Source: Streptomyces fungicidicus (GTDB taxonomy: Bacteria; Actinomycetota; Actinomycetes; Streptomycetales; Streptomycetaceae). Taken from it: a DNA stretch of 64,000 nt. The stretch covers positions 744,001 through 808,000 of the forward strand of contig NZ_CP023408.1 of the NCBI RefSeq assembly GCF_003665435.1, written 5' to 3'. Below the pieces are notes generated by a model. That model saw nothing but the letters and a program-made list of their open reading frames with translations. It was not told the origin of the DNA and made no database searches. Each line of letters begins with the position of its first letter. Position 1 is the first letter of the stretch. The translations under genes and the position numbers were made by a program. This document shows positions 55,513 to 62,949 of this stretch, in pieces.

Positions 55513-56253
55513 TCAGCGGGGAGGCGCGGGCAGCAGCCGCGGCTCGATGCGCTCCTCCACGGCCCGGTCGCCGTCCCGGAACACCACGTAGGCGCCCTTG
55601 TCCCGCTGCTCCGCCACCGCCTCGACCAGCTCGGTGCCGCGGTAGACCAGCCCCACGCCGTCGTCGGTGCAGTGCGCCGTCGCGAAGACGCCCTCGGCGA
55701 CCAGCCGGTGGATCAGCGGGCGCCTGCCCCCGTCGCTGTCGTAGTGCACCCCGTTGCCGTACGGCAGCATCCCCAGCCCGTCGGTGACCGGCCGGAGTTC
55801 CGGGCCGAAGGAGTCCGTGGTGCCGCCCTCGTACCAGCACAGGGAGCCCGCGCTCACCCCGGCGAGCACCACGCCGGCACGCCATGCGCGCCGCAGGATC
55901 TCGTCCAGCCCGTGCACCCGCCACACGGCGAGCAGGTTGGCCACCGAGCCGCCCATCACCCAGACGACGTCGTGGTCGAGCACCGTGCCCTCTACGTCCT
56001 CCACGTTCGGCATCGGGAAGAGGTTCAGCGGGGTGAGGTCGAAGCCCGCCGCCCGGGCGGCCTCGCCCACCCGCGCCGTGACGTGCTCGGCGTCGCCCAC
56101 CGCCGTGCCCAGGTAGAGGACGCGGGGGCGCCTGCCGTGCACACCGGAGAGATCGACCGCGTGGTGGACCAGGGCGTCGAAGAGAACCCGGGTGCGTGCG
56201 CCGACGCGATGACCTCCGGAGGTGGCGACGATGGTCGGTTCCGGAGCGGTCAC
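55513..56253 (-). CDS. S51-family serine peptidase (peptidase E / cyanophycinase-like)
   Basis: 246 residues. The class-I-amidotransferase-like fold of family S51 is recognisable: TIVATSGGHRVG near the start, VWVMGGSVANLL, the nucleophile elbow GVSAGSLCWYEGG (Ser about residue 134), and the later LPYGNGVHYDSDGGRR. Peptidase E hydrolyses Asp-X dipeptides and cyanophycinase hydrolyses beta-Asp-Arg, both in the cytoplasm. Other S51 enzymes mature peptides. It is convergent with the LuxR pair (73-bp gap) and lies between the LanM block and the PPTase/MbtH genes, so it could process the LanM peptide, hydrolyse a leader, or be a bystander. Confidence 0.85.
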   Translation of the reverse strand: MTAPEPTIVATSGGHRVGARTRVLFDALVHHAVDLSGVHGRRPRVLYLGTAVGDAEHVTARVGEAARAAGFDLTPLNLFPMPNVEDVEGTVLDHDVVWVMGGSVANLLAVWRVHGLDEILRRAWRAGVVLAGVSAGSLCWYEGGTTDSFGPELRPVTDGLGMLPYGNGVHYDSDGGRRPLIHRLVAEGVFATAHCTDDGVGLVYRGTELVEAVAEQRDKGAYVVFRDGDRAVEERIEPRLLPAPPR

Positions 56254-56349
56254 GCCGGTGATCGTAGCGCGTCAACTCCAGTGTGCCGGTGAGTTATTGG
56301 TGAAGGCGTCGCGCTCCCGCCACTCCCGGGGCGGGGATCGCGCGACATG

Positions 56350-56386
56350 ACGGAGGGGACCGGTCCGACGGACCGGTCCCCTCCGT
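56350..56386. terminator. Strong terminator hairpin after the PPTase gene
   Basis: A perfect 17-bp stem (ACGGAGGGGACCGGTCC at 56350-56366 paired with 56370-56386) with a 3-nt loop. It lies 17 bp after the PPTase stop (minus strand) and 97 bp upstream of the S51 start, so it isolates the PPTase-MbtH transcript from the S51 gene. Confidence 0.87.
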
Positions 56387-56402
56387 GGTGCGGCAGGCGC
56401 CG

Positions 56403-57182
56403 TCAGGGCGTCCGCAGGGCCACCGCCGCCGCGTAACCCGCCGGGACCAGGACGTCCCGTACGCTCCACCCCGGCGCCGGGGCGGCCGGCAGCGGCCCGG
56501 TACCCACGTAGTCCAGCGCCGGATCACGTACCAGACCCGTGCCCAGGCCCTTCAGATAGGCCTCCTTGCGCACCCAGGCCCGGGTGAAGGCGGCCGGACG
56601 GCCGTGCGCGGGCAGCAGCGCCAGTTCGTCCGCCTCCGCCGGGTGCAGCGCCGACTGGGCACCAAGCACCGCCCGGTTCGTGGCCAGCCCCTCCACGTCG
56701 ACGCCGACCGGCGCCGGGGCGAGCGCCACCAGCACCAGGTCCCCGCTGTGCGACAGGGAGAAGTGCACACCGGGGGTGCGCAGGACCGGCCGCCCGTGCG
56801 GCCCGCCGCAGCCCGCGCACGGCTCCCGCGACAGCGGCAGCGCCTCGGCGCGCACGCCGAGCAGCACGCTCAGCACGTCCCGCAGCGCCGCGTGCGCGAC
56901 CACGTACGCGGCCCGGTCGCGGTCGTGCCGGAACGCGCGGGCCCGGGCCCGTTCCTCCGCGTCCAGCAGCTCCCGCGCGTCCCGCAGCGCCCGCTCGTCC
57001 TGGGCTCCGACATGGGCCAGGTAGAGCTCCAGCGGCCCCCGCAGACCCCGGGGGCCCGGCGCCCGCGGCCGCTGCCGCAGCCCGGACAGGTCCAGCACGG
57101 CCGGGCACAGCAGCCCGGACGGAGCCGTCGGCGGGGCGTGCGCCGGCGGGTCCAGAAGCCGGCCCGCCCGTGGCTCAGGCAT
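56403..57182 (-). CDS. Sfp-type 4'-phosphopantetheinyl transferase
   Basis: 259 residues, family-typical. The two signature motifs are present: VGVDVEGLA (Mg-binding VD-E, middle of the protein) and AWVRKEAYLKGLG ((W)-x-x-KE-A-x-x-K). The N-terminal half contains EERARARAFRHDRDRAAYVVAHAALR, with the R-x-R and H used in CoA binding. It transfers the phosphopantetheine arm from CoA to serine of carrier proteins in the cytoplasm. It is the likely activator of the NRPS T domains and of the free carrier protein at 62498. It is translated from a start overlapping the MbtH stop (8 bp), so the two are coupled. Confidence 0.93.
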   Translation of the reverse strand: MPEPRAGRLLDPPAHAPPTAPSGLLCPAVLDLSGLRQRPRAPGPRGLRGPLELYLAHVGAQDERALRDARELLDAEERARARAFRHDRDRAAYVVAHAALRDVLSVLLGVRAEALPLSREPCAGCGGPHGRPVLRTPGVHFSLSHSGDLVLVALAPAPVGVDVEGLATNRAVLGAQSALHPAEADELALLPAHGRPAAFTRAWVRKEAYLKGLGTGLVRDPALDYVGTGPLPAAPAPGWSVRDVLVPAGYAAAVALRTP

Positions 57183-57426
57183 CTGCCCCGGCCAGCCGGC
57201 GACGCAGGCTGAGCGGGCGCATGTCCGTCCAGATCTCCCCGATGTGGTCCAGGCACTCCTGCCGGCCGCCCCGCCTCCCCTCCGGGTGCCAACCGGCCGG
57301 AACCTCGCGGTCCGCCCGCCAGATCGAGTACTGCTCCTCGTCGTTGCGCACCACGAGGTAGACCTCGTCGGTGTCCGGACGGGCCGCGTCGGCGCCCGCG
57401 CCGGCCGTGGAGTCGGGTTGCGTCAT
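57175..57426 (-). CDS. MbtH-like protein
   Basis: 83 residues. The motif set is complete: VVRNDEEQYSIW at about 26-37, PAGWHPEG, and CLDHIGEIWTDMRPLSLRRR at about 57-76. The canonical SxWP is SIWR here, otherwise the consensus (NxEEQYSIW...PAGW...CLxxIxxxWTDMRPLSLR) holds. MbtH proteins bind and activate partner adenylation domains. It could serve the NRPS A domains or the stand-alone A domain at 59995. ATG 57426 is the first Met of the family-length protein. The extra N-terminal 20 residues (MTQPDSTAGAGADAARPDTD) are a flexible, Ala/Asp-rich tail. Confidence 0.93.
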   Translation of the reverse strand: MTQPDSTAGAGADAARPDTDEVYLVVRNDEEQYSIWRADREVPAGWHPEGRRGGRQECLDHIGEIWTDMRPLSLRRRLAGADA

Positions 57427-57670
57427 GGTGAACCTCCCGCAGGTGGTGGGGCCGGCCGCAGGTCGGGGCCGACGCCGACAGCGTGCCGGGCGCCCGCCCG
57501 CCACGGGCAGGGACGAACGCGCCGAGCCCGCGGCGCGCGTTGCTGCCGGATCTTCTCTGGTGCCGTACCGGCCCGTCGCGGGACGGTGCTGTCCGGCCGG
57601 GGAGCCCGGCGTCCGGCCCGGCGGCCACCGCCCGGCCGGCCCGCACCCCCCTTTCCGGAAGGAGCACGAG
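57427..57670. other. Divergent promoter region between mbtH and the LanB operon
   Basis: 244 bp with no gene. It holds the promoters of the MbtH-PPTase and LanB-A-PLP-carrier operons. The AAGGAG ribosome binding site of the LanB gene is just before 57671. No clear operator palindrome was found. Confidence 0.55.
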
Positions 57671-59995
57671 ATGTCGGACGAGCACGCACCGGTCCTGCTA
57701 CCGGGCGGAGGCTGGCGGCTCTGGCAGGAGTTCGCGCTGCGCGGCCCCGGCTTCCCCGCCGACGGCGTGCTGCGCCTGGCCCCGCCCGGACTGGCCGAGG
57801 CCGCCGACAAGTTCGGCCCCGGCACCGACCCGTCCGGACCCGAGTGGGAGGCCTTCGCCGAGGAGCTGTCGGCGGCGGCCGTGGACACCGCCCGCCACCT
57901 CCAGGACATCGCCGGCCGGCCCCGCTTCCAGGCCGCCCTCGCCTGGCAGAACCCGGCCGTGCTGCGCACCGGCATCGCGCCGTTCCTGCGCTGGACGCCG
58001 GGCGTGGACAAGCGCAGCAGCATGCCCCGCCAGCGCGAGGAGCTGGTCGCCCACTACTGGCAGCGGTTCTGCGTCAAGAACGACACCATCGGCTTCTTCG
58101 GCCCCGTCGGCTGGGGACACTGGGACACGGCCGCACCGCACGCCGTCTCCGTGGACGCCGGCCGGGACTTCCTCGCCGCACAGGAGGTCTACTTCTCCGG
58201 CTGGGCCGTCGACGCCCTCGCCAAGGTGCTCGCAGAGGACGCCGGGCTGATGCGGTGGATCCCGCCGCGCCGGATGTCCTTCGTGCGCTGCGAGGACGGC
58301 ACGGTACGGGTCCCGGGACGGCCCGCCCAGCCGATCGGGGAACTCCAGCAGGCCGTCCTCCGGCTCTGCGACGGCACCCGGCACACGGCCGCCATCGCCG
58401 CCGACCTGGACCTGGAGCCCGACGAGGTCGCCGGCGTCGTGGCGGAACTGGCCCGCCGGCGCTGGGTCGCCCAGCGGCTGGAGGTGCCCGCCGCCACCCA
58501 CCCCGACCTGGCCCTGCGCCGGATCCTCGAGCGCGTCCCCGACGAGACCGCCCGCGACCGGGCCCTCGCCAAGCTCGCCGTGCTGGAGCGCGGCCGGGAC
58601 GCCGTCCGCGACGCGGGCACCGACGCCGCCGCGCTGACCGCCGCGATCGGCGCCCTGGAGGCCGACTTCGCCGCCCTCACCGACAGCGAGGCCCAGCGCG
58701 CCAAGGGCGCACGCACCGCCCCCTGCCGCGGCCTGGTGTACTCCGACGCCCGGCGCGCCGCCACCGCCACCGCCGGCCCCGCCCTGCTGGAACACCTCGA
58801 ACCCCTCCAGCTGTGCCTGACCGCGGCCCGCTGGATGACGAACCGCTTCGCCGACGCCATCCGCGCCCGCCTGCGCACCGTCCACGACCGCCTGAGCGCC
58901 GACGGCGGCCCGGTGGACCTCGCCACCCTGTGGATGCACACCCTGCCCTCCCCGCACCCCGACGCCGGCGACCTGATCGACACCGCCCAGGCCGAACTGC
59001 GCGCCAAATGGGCCCGGATCCTCGACCTGCCCTCCGACGCCCGCCGCGTCCGCCTGACCACGGCCGAGCTGGCCGACCGGGTGCGCCAGGAGTTCGCCGA
59101 GCCCGGCGACGGCTGGTCCCTGGCCCGCTACATCAGCCCCGACGTGCTGGTCGTCGCCGACGACGCGGACGCCCTCGCCCGCGGCGACGTCGACCTCGTC
59201 CTCGGCGAGATGCACTGCGCGCTCAACACCATGGGCGCCTCCCTCTTCGTCCACCAGCACCCCGACCGCGACCGGCTCCTCGCCGAGACCACCCGCGACT
59301 TCCCCGGCCCCCGTCTGCTGCCCACGCTGCCCAAGGAGCTGCCCCTGCGCTGGTCCACCCGCAGCCGGCCCTCCCTGGACCGGCCCCAGGACCACTACGT
59401 CACGCTGGTCGACCAGACCGGCGACCCGCACCGCCCGAACTCGGTGCCGAGCGCCGACGTCCGCGTCGAGGACCGGGACGGCCGGCTGACCGCCGTACTG
59501 CCCGACGGCACCGTCCACGACGTCCTCGACGCCTACGCCAACACCCTCACCCAGCGCGTCATGGACCGCTTCACGCTCCGCCCCGAGGGCGAGCACACCC
59601 CGCGCATCACCATCGACCGCATGACCGTCGCCCGGGAGACCTGGCAACTACCCGTCGGAGAAGTCGACTTCGCCGACGAGAAGAGCGAGGCCACCCGGTT
59701 CGTCCGCGCCCGGCACTGGCAGCGCCGGCACGACCTGCCCCGCTTCGTGTTCGTCGTCTCCCCGGCCGAACCCCGCCCCTTCTACGTCGACTTCGACAGC
59801 CCCGTGTACGTCACCATCCTCGCCAAGGCGGCCCGCCGGCTCGCCCGCAAGGACCCCGACGCCCGCCTGAAGGTCAGCGAGATGCTGCCCACCCCGGAGC
59901 AGGCCTGGCTCACCGACGCCGACGGGCACCGCTACACCTCCGAACTCCGCTTCGTCGCCGTCGACCTGACCGTCACCGGCACCCGGGAGGCGTGA
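57671..59995 (+). CDS. LanB-family protein (lantibiotic-dehydratase N-terminal type), copy 1
   Basis: 774 residues. The block TPGVDKRSSMPRQREE (about 109) followed by LVAHYWQRFCVKNDTIGFFGPVGWG is the conserved core of the Lant_dehydr_N family (glutamylation-type LanB domain). It continues with family-like segments (LVYSDARRA, TRFVRARHWQRRHDLPRFVFV) to the end. Full LanB proteins are about 1000 residues with an elimination domain; at 774 this one has no separate SpaB_C-type domain, so it resembles a stand-alone glutamyl/aminoacyl-transfer domain such as the PEARL-type relatives. Its role is unknown: it might use aminoacyl-tRNA to modify a carrier-bound or peptide substrate. ATG 57671 follows AAGGAGCACGAG. 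It leads an operon with the A domain, whose start overlaps its stop by one base. Confidence 0.85.
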   Translation: MSDEHAPVLLPGGGWRLWQEFALRGPGFPADGVLRLAPPGLAEAADKFGPGTDPSGPEWEAFAEELSAAAVDTARHLQDIAGRPRFQAALAWQNPAVLRTGIAPFLRWTPGVDKRSSMPRQREELVAHYWQRFCVKNDTIGFFGPVGWGHWDTAAPHAVSVDAGRDFLAAQEVYFSGWAVDALAKVLAEDAGLMRWIPPRRMSFVRCEDGTVRVPGRPAQPIGELQQAVLRLCDGTRHTAAIAADLDLEPDEVAGVVAELARRRWVAQRLEVPAATHPDLALRRILERVPDETARDRALAKLAVLERGRDAVRDAGTDAAALTAAIGALEADFAALTDSEAQRAKGARTAPCRGLVYSDARRAATATAGPALLEHLEPLQLCLTAARWMTNRFADAIRARLRTVHDRLSADGGPVDLATLWMHTLPSPHPDAGDLIDTAQAELRAKWARILDLPSDARRVRLTTAELADRVRQEFAEPGDGWSLARYISPDVLVVADDADALARGDVDLVLGEMHCALNTMGASLFVHQHPDRDRLLAETTRDFPGPRLLPTLPKELPLRWSTRSRPSLDRPQDHYVTLVDQTGDPHRPNSVPSADVRVEDRDGRLTAVLPDGTVHDVLDAYANTLTQRVMDRFTLRPEGEHTPRITIDRMTVARETWQLPVGEVDFADEKSEATRFVRARHWQRRHDLPRFVFVVSPAEPRPFYVDFDSPVYVTILAKAARRLARKDPDARLKVSEMLPTPEQAWLTDADGHRYTSELRFVAVDLTVTGTREA
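57971..58074 (+). repeat. 104-bp identical block, copy in LanB 1 (partner 63241-63344)
   Basis: Bases 57971-58074 are identical to 63241-63344 without a single mismatch, while bases on either side differ at once. The identity continues with two mismatches to about 58118. It encodes the TPGVDKRSS...QRFCV core. Such a sharp block inside two diverged paralogues suggests gene conversion or strong constraint plus recent exchange. Confidence 0.9.
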
Positions 59996-61491
59996 TGCGC
60001 ACCGTCGCCGACGACCTCGCCGCGCACGCCGCCCGCCATCCGGCCCGCATCGCGCTGGACACCCCCGCGGGGCAGGTCACCTACGGAAGCCTCGCCGCAC
60101 GCACCGACGAGCTGACCCTGCTGCTGCGCGCCCACGGCGCCCGGCCGGAGACGGTGTGCGCCGTCGCCGTCGAGCACGGCGCCGACGCGGTGGCCGCCAT
60201 GGCCGCGGTCCTGCGCTGCGGAGCCGCCTTCCTCACCCTGGACGTGACCCAGCCCCGCGACCGGCTCGCCGCCTTCGTCCGCAGCGCCGGCACCCGCCTG
60301 CTGCTCACCACCTCCGCCCACGCCCCCGCCCTCGACACCGACCTGCCGACGATCCTGCTGGACGGTCCCGGCACCCCGCCGGAAACGGCCGCGGCACCGC
60401 CCGCCCCGGTCGATCCGCACGCCCTGGCCTACGTCAGCCACACCTCCGGCAGCACCGGCGAACCCAGCCCCGTCCTCGTCGAGCACCACGCCCTCGACGC
60501 CTACCTGCGCGACACCGCCCACGCCTTCGGCCTCGGCCCCGACACGGTGGCCCTCCAGGCGGCCCCGCTCGGCTACGACGCGTCCCTCCGGGACACCTTC
60601 GCCCCGCTGCTGGCCGGAGGACGCCTGGTGATCGTGGAACGCTCCCGGCTGATGCGGCCCGCCGACTTCGCCGACACCGTGCGCGCCCACCGGGTCACCG
60701 CACTGCTCAGCACCACCCCGTCCTTCCTCGCCCACCTTGCCGGACAACCGGATCTGCCCGACCCGCTGGGCGGCGTCACCCTGGTCGCCTCCAGCGGCGA
60801 GTCCCTGCGCCCCTTCCTCGCCGCCGGCGGACGGCAGTCGGTCCCGGGCGCCCTCGTCAACCAGTACGGCCCCACCGAGTGCACCATGACCACCACCCGC
60901 CACCGCGTCCCCGCCGAACCCGACACGGCCGCGGACGTCGTCGGAACACCCCGCCCCGGCACGGTCGTCCGGGTGCTCGACGCCGACCTCGCACCCGTCC
61001 CCGACGGCACGGTGGGCGAGGTGTACATCGGCGGCGCGGGCCTCGCCCGGGGCTACGGCGGGCGCCCGGACCGCACCGCCGAGAGCTTCCTGCCCGACCC
61101 CTACGGCCCGCCCGGCGCCCGCCTCTACCGCACCGGCGACCTCGGGCGGTGGGGCCCGGGCGGCCTCACCTACGCCGGGCGCACCGACCGGCAGGTCAAG
61201 ATCCGCGGCTACCGCGTGGACCCCGCCGAGACGGAAGGAGCCCTGCTCGCCCACCCCCGCGTCAGCGGCGCCGTGGTAACCGCCCACACCGACGACCGGG
61301 GACGCACCTACCTGACGGCCCACGTCACCGGCGACCTGGCCGCCACGAAGGACGCACAGCTGCGCGCCCACCTGGCCCGCTCACTGCCCCCGCACCTGAT
61401 CCCCCGGAACTTCCGTCGCCACGACACGCTGCCCACCACCCGCGCCGGCAAGACGGACCGCCGCCGGCTGGTCGCGGGGAGCACCCGGTGA
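59995..61491 (+). CDS. Stand-alone adenylation domain (AMP-dependent amino acid/aryl acid ligase)
   Basis: 498 residues, a complete A domain without C or T. Core motifs: HTSGSTGEPSP at about 149-159 (A3, but the usual PKG is PSP, so the common Lys is missing), [49 protein letters not shown], and the A10 lysine in TTRAGKTDRRRL. By alignment the specificity code is about DARSASQMTK, with Arg at position 239; this matches no code I know, and a carboxylate-bearing or unusual substrate is possible. It should load the free carrier protein two genes downstream, perhaps with the MbtH protein as activator. The ATG overlaps the LanB stop by one base and the gene ends overlapping the PLP enzyme (GTGA). 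Confidence 0.92.
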   Translation: MRTVADDLAAHAARHPARIALDTPAGQVTYGSLAARTDELTLLLRAHGARPETVCAVAVEHGADAVAAMAAVLRCGAAFLTLDVTQPRDRLAAFVRSAGTRLLLTTSAHAPALDTDLPTILLDGPGTPPETAAAPPAPVDPHALAYVSHTSGSTGEPSPVLVEHHALDAYLRDTAHAFGLGPDTVALQAAPLGYDASLRDTFAPLLAGGRLVIVERSRLMRPADFADTVRAHRVTALLSTTPSFLAHLAGQPDLPDPLGGVTLVASSGESLRPFLAAGGRQSVPGALVNQYGPTECTMTTTRHRVPAEPDTAADVVGTPRPGTVVRVLDADLAPVPDGTVGEVYIGGAGLARGYGGRPDRTAESFLPDPYGPPGARLYRTGDLGRWGPGGLTYAGRTDRQVKIRGYRVDPAETEGALLAHPRVSGAVVTAHTDDRGRTYLTAHVTGDLAATKDAQLRAHLARSLPPHLIPRNFRRHDTLPTTRAGKTDRRRLVAGSTR

Positions 61492-62501
61492 CCGCCACCG
61501 GCCTGCGGCCGGCCACGGCCGGCACCAGGCCCGGCCCCGCCGACGTCACCGCGGCCGCCGCCCGCATCGCCCCACACGTCCGCCGCACCCCCCTGCTCAG
61601 CGGCCCGGCCCCCGCGGCCCACGCCCCACGGCTGCTGCTGAAGGCCGAACACCTCCAGCACGGCGGCTCGTTCAAGACACGCGGAGCCGCCAACGCCCTC
61701 CTCGCACTCGACGCCCAGCGTGTGGTCACCGGCTCGTCCGGCAACCACGGCATCGCCCTCGCCCGGCTCGCCCGCTCCCTCGGCATCCGCCTCACCGTCG
61801 TCCTCGCGGCGGGCGCGGACCCCGCCAAGTCCGCCGCCATCCGCGCACTGGGCGCCGAGACGGTCCGGGTGGGCGGGGGAGTGGCCGAGCGGGAGGAACG
61901 GGCCGGCGCCCTCGCCCGGGAGACCGGAGCCGTCCTCGTACCCTCCTCGGACCACCGTCTGGTGGTCGCGGGGCAGGGCACGGTCGGCGCCGAACTCCTC
62001 GCCGACGCGCCCGAGACCGAGACGGTCTACGTGCCGACCGGCGGCGGCGGACTCCTCGCAGGGATCTGCCTCGCGGCCGCGGACCACCCGGTCCGGATCG
62101 TCGGCGTGGAGCCCGCCGACGCCGCCCGCTACGCCCGTTCCCTGGCCGCCGGACACCCGGTCCAGCTGCCGCCCTGCGCCACCGTCGCCGACGGCCTGCG
62201 CGGCCAGCGGCCGGGACGCGTCCCCTACCCGATCATCCGTGACCGCGTCGACGACCTGATCGCCGTCGGCGACGAAGAGATCCTCGCCGCCGCCGCCCTG
62301 CTGCGCGGCGGCGGCGTCGACGCCGAGCCCAGCGGAGCCGTCGCACTGGCCGGAGCCCTGCGCGCCGGCCGCCGCGAGCGGGCCGTGGCCGTCGTCTCCG
62401 GCGGCAACACCCCCGCCCGCCTGCACGCCCTGCACCGTACGGACACCACCCGCACCACGGAAAGCACCGTGGCCACCACCACCGAGGAGCACACGTCATG
62501 A
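61488..62501 (+). CDS. PLP-dependent Ser/Thr dehydratase-like enzyme (fold type II)
   Basis: 337 residues, GTG start overlapping the A-domain stop. The PLP lysine is in HGGSFKTRGA (Lys63), SSGNHG binds the cofactor phosphate or substrate carboxylate, and the late PTGGGGLLAG loop is conserved. This is the IlvA/serine-racemase/threonine-ammonia-lyase group in its catalytic-domain-only form (no ACT domain). Family members eliminate water from Ser/Thr, race serine, or replace the beta-substituent (for example diaminopropionate formation). In this operon it could supply D-Ser, an enamine/2-oxo acid, or a beta-substituted amino acid to the adenylation domain. No regulatory domain, so not an anabolic isoleucine enzyme. 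Stop overlaps the carrier ATG. Confidence 0.88.
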   Translation: MTATGLRPATAGTRPGPADVTAAAARIAPHVRRTPLLSGPAPAAHAPRLLLKAEHLQHGGSFKTRGAANALLALDAQRVVTGSSGNHGIALARLARSLGIRLTVVLAAGADPAKSAAIRALGAETVRVGGGVAEREERAGALARETGAVLVPSSDHRLVVAGQGTVGAELLADAPETETVYVPTGGGGLLAGICLAAADHPVRIVGVEPADAARYARSLAAGHPVQLPPCATVADGLRGQRPGRVPYPIIRDRVDDLIAVGDEEILAAAALLRGGGVDAEPSGAVALAGALRAGRRERAVAVVSGGNTPARLHALHRTDTTRTTESTVATTTEEHTS

Positions 62502-62752
62502 CCGAGAACGCCGCCACCGCCACCCGCACCGCCGACCTGCTCGTCGACATCTTCCGCGAGGTGCTCGGCCTGCCCGACCTGACCGAGGACACCGACTTCT
62601 ACGAGGCGGGCGGCGACTCGCTCACCGCCTTCCAGATCACCGGCCGCCTCGAGGAGATCCTCGGCGCGCAGGTCCCGGTCTCCCTGGTCTTCGCCTACCC
62701 CACGCCGCAGGACCTGGCCGAGGTCGTCGACACCGACTACGGCCGCCCCTGA
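62498..62752 (+). CDS. Free peptidyl/acyl carrier protein
   Basis: 84 residues. YEAGGDSLTAFQITGRLEE carries the phosphopantetheine site at Ser41 in GGDSL. The rest is the usual four-helix layout (LLVDIFREVLGLPDL ... VFAYPTPQDLAEVVD). It overlaps the PLP gene by ATGA, so stoichiometric expression with the A domain and PLP enzyme is expected. It would be activated by the PPTase at 56403 and loaded by the A domain at 59995. It may donate to the NRPS starter C domain or present the amino acid to a LanB protein; neither is shown by sequence. Confidence 0.93.
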   Translation: MTENAATATRTADLLVDIFREVLGLPDLTEDTDFYEAGGDSLTAFQITGRLEEILGAQVPVSLVFAYPTPQDLAEVVDTDYGRP

Positions 62753-62882
62753 CCCAGGGCCCCACCGGTCCCCGGCGCCGGCGCGACCCACCCGCACCAG
62801 GACCGGGAGCCCGGTGCGGTCCCACCCCTCCACGCCCGCCGCCGGGCAGCCGTCACGCCCGCCCGGCGCAACCGCGTCCCCT

Positions 62883-62928
62883 TGCCCGCCCGTTCCCCGC
62901 CGTGTCCCCGTGCCCGCCCGTTCCCCGC
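62883..62928. repeat. Direct repeat upstream of LanB 2
   Basis: TTGCCCGCCCGTTCCCCG-like 17-18-bp units occur at 62883-62900 and 62911-62928 (TGCCCGCCCGTTCCCCGC), separated by 10 bp, in the 197-bp gap between the carrier gene and the second LanB gene. It may be a regulatory repeat or replication slippage in GC-rich DNA. An AAGGAG ribosome binding site follows at 62935-62940. Confidence 0.5.
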
Positions 62929-62949
62929 GCCCGCAAGGAGAGCCCCGCC

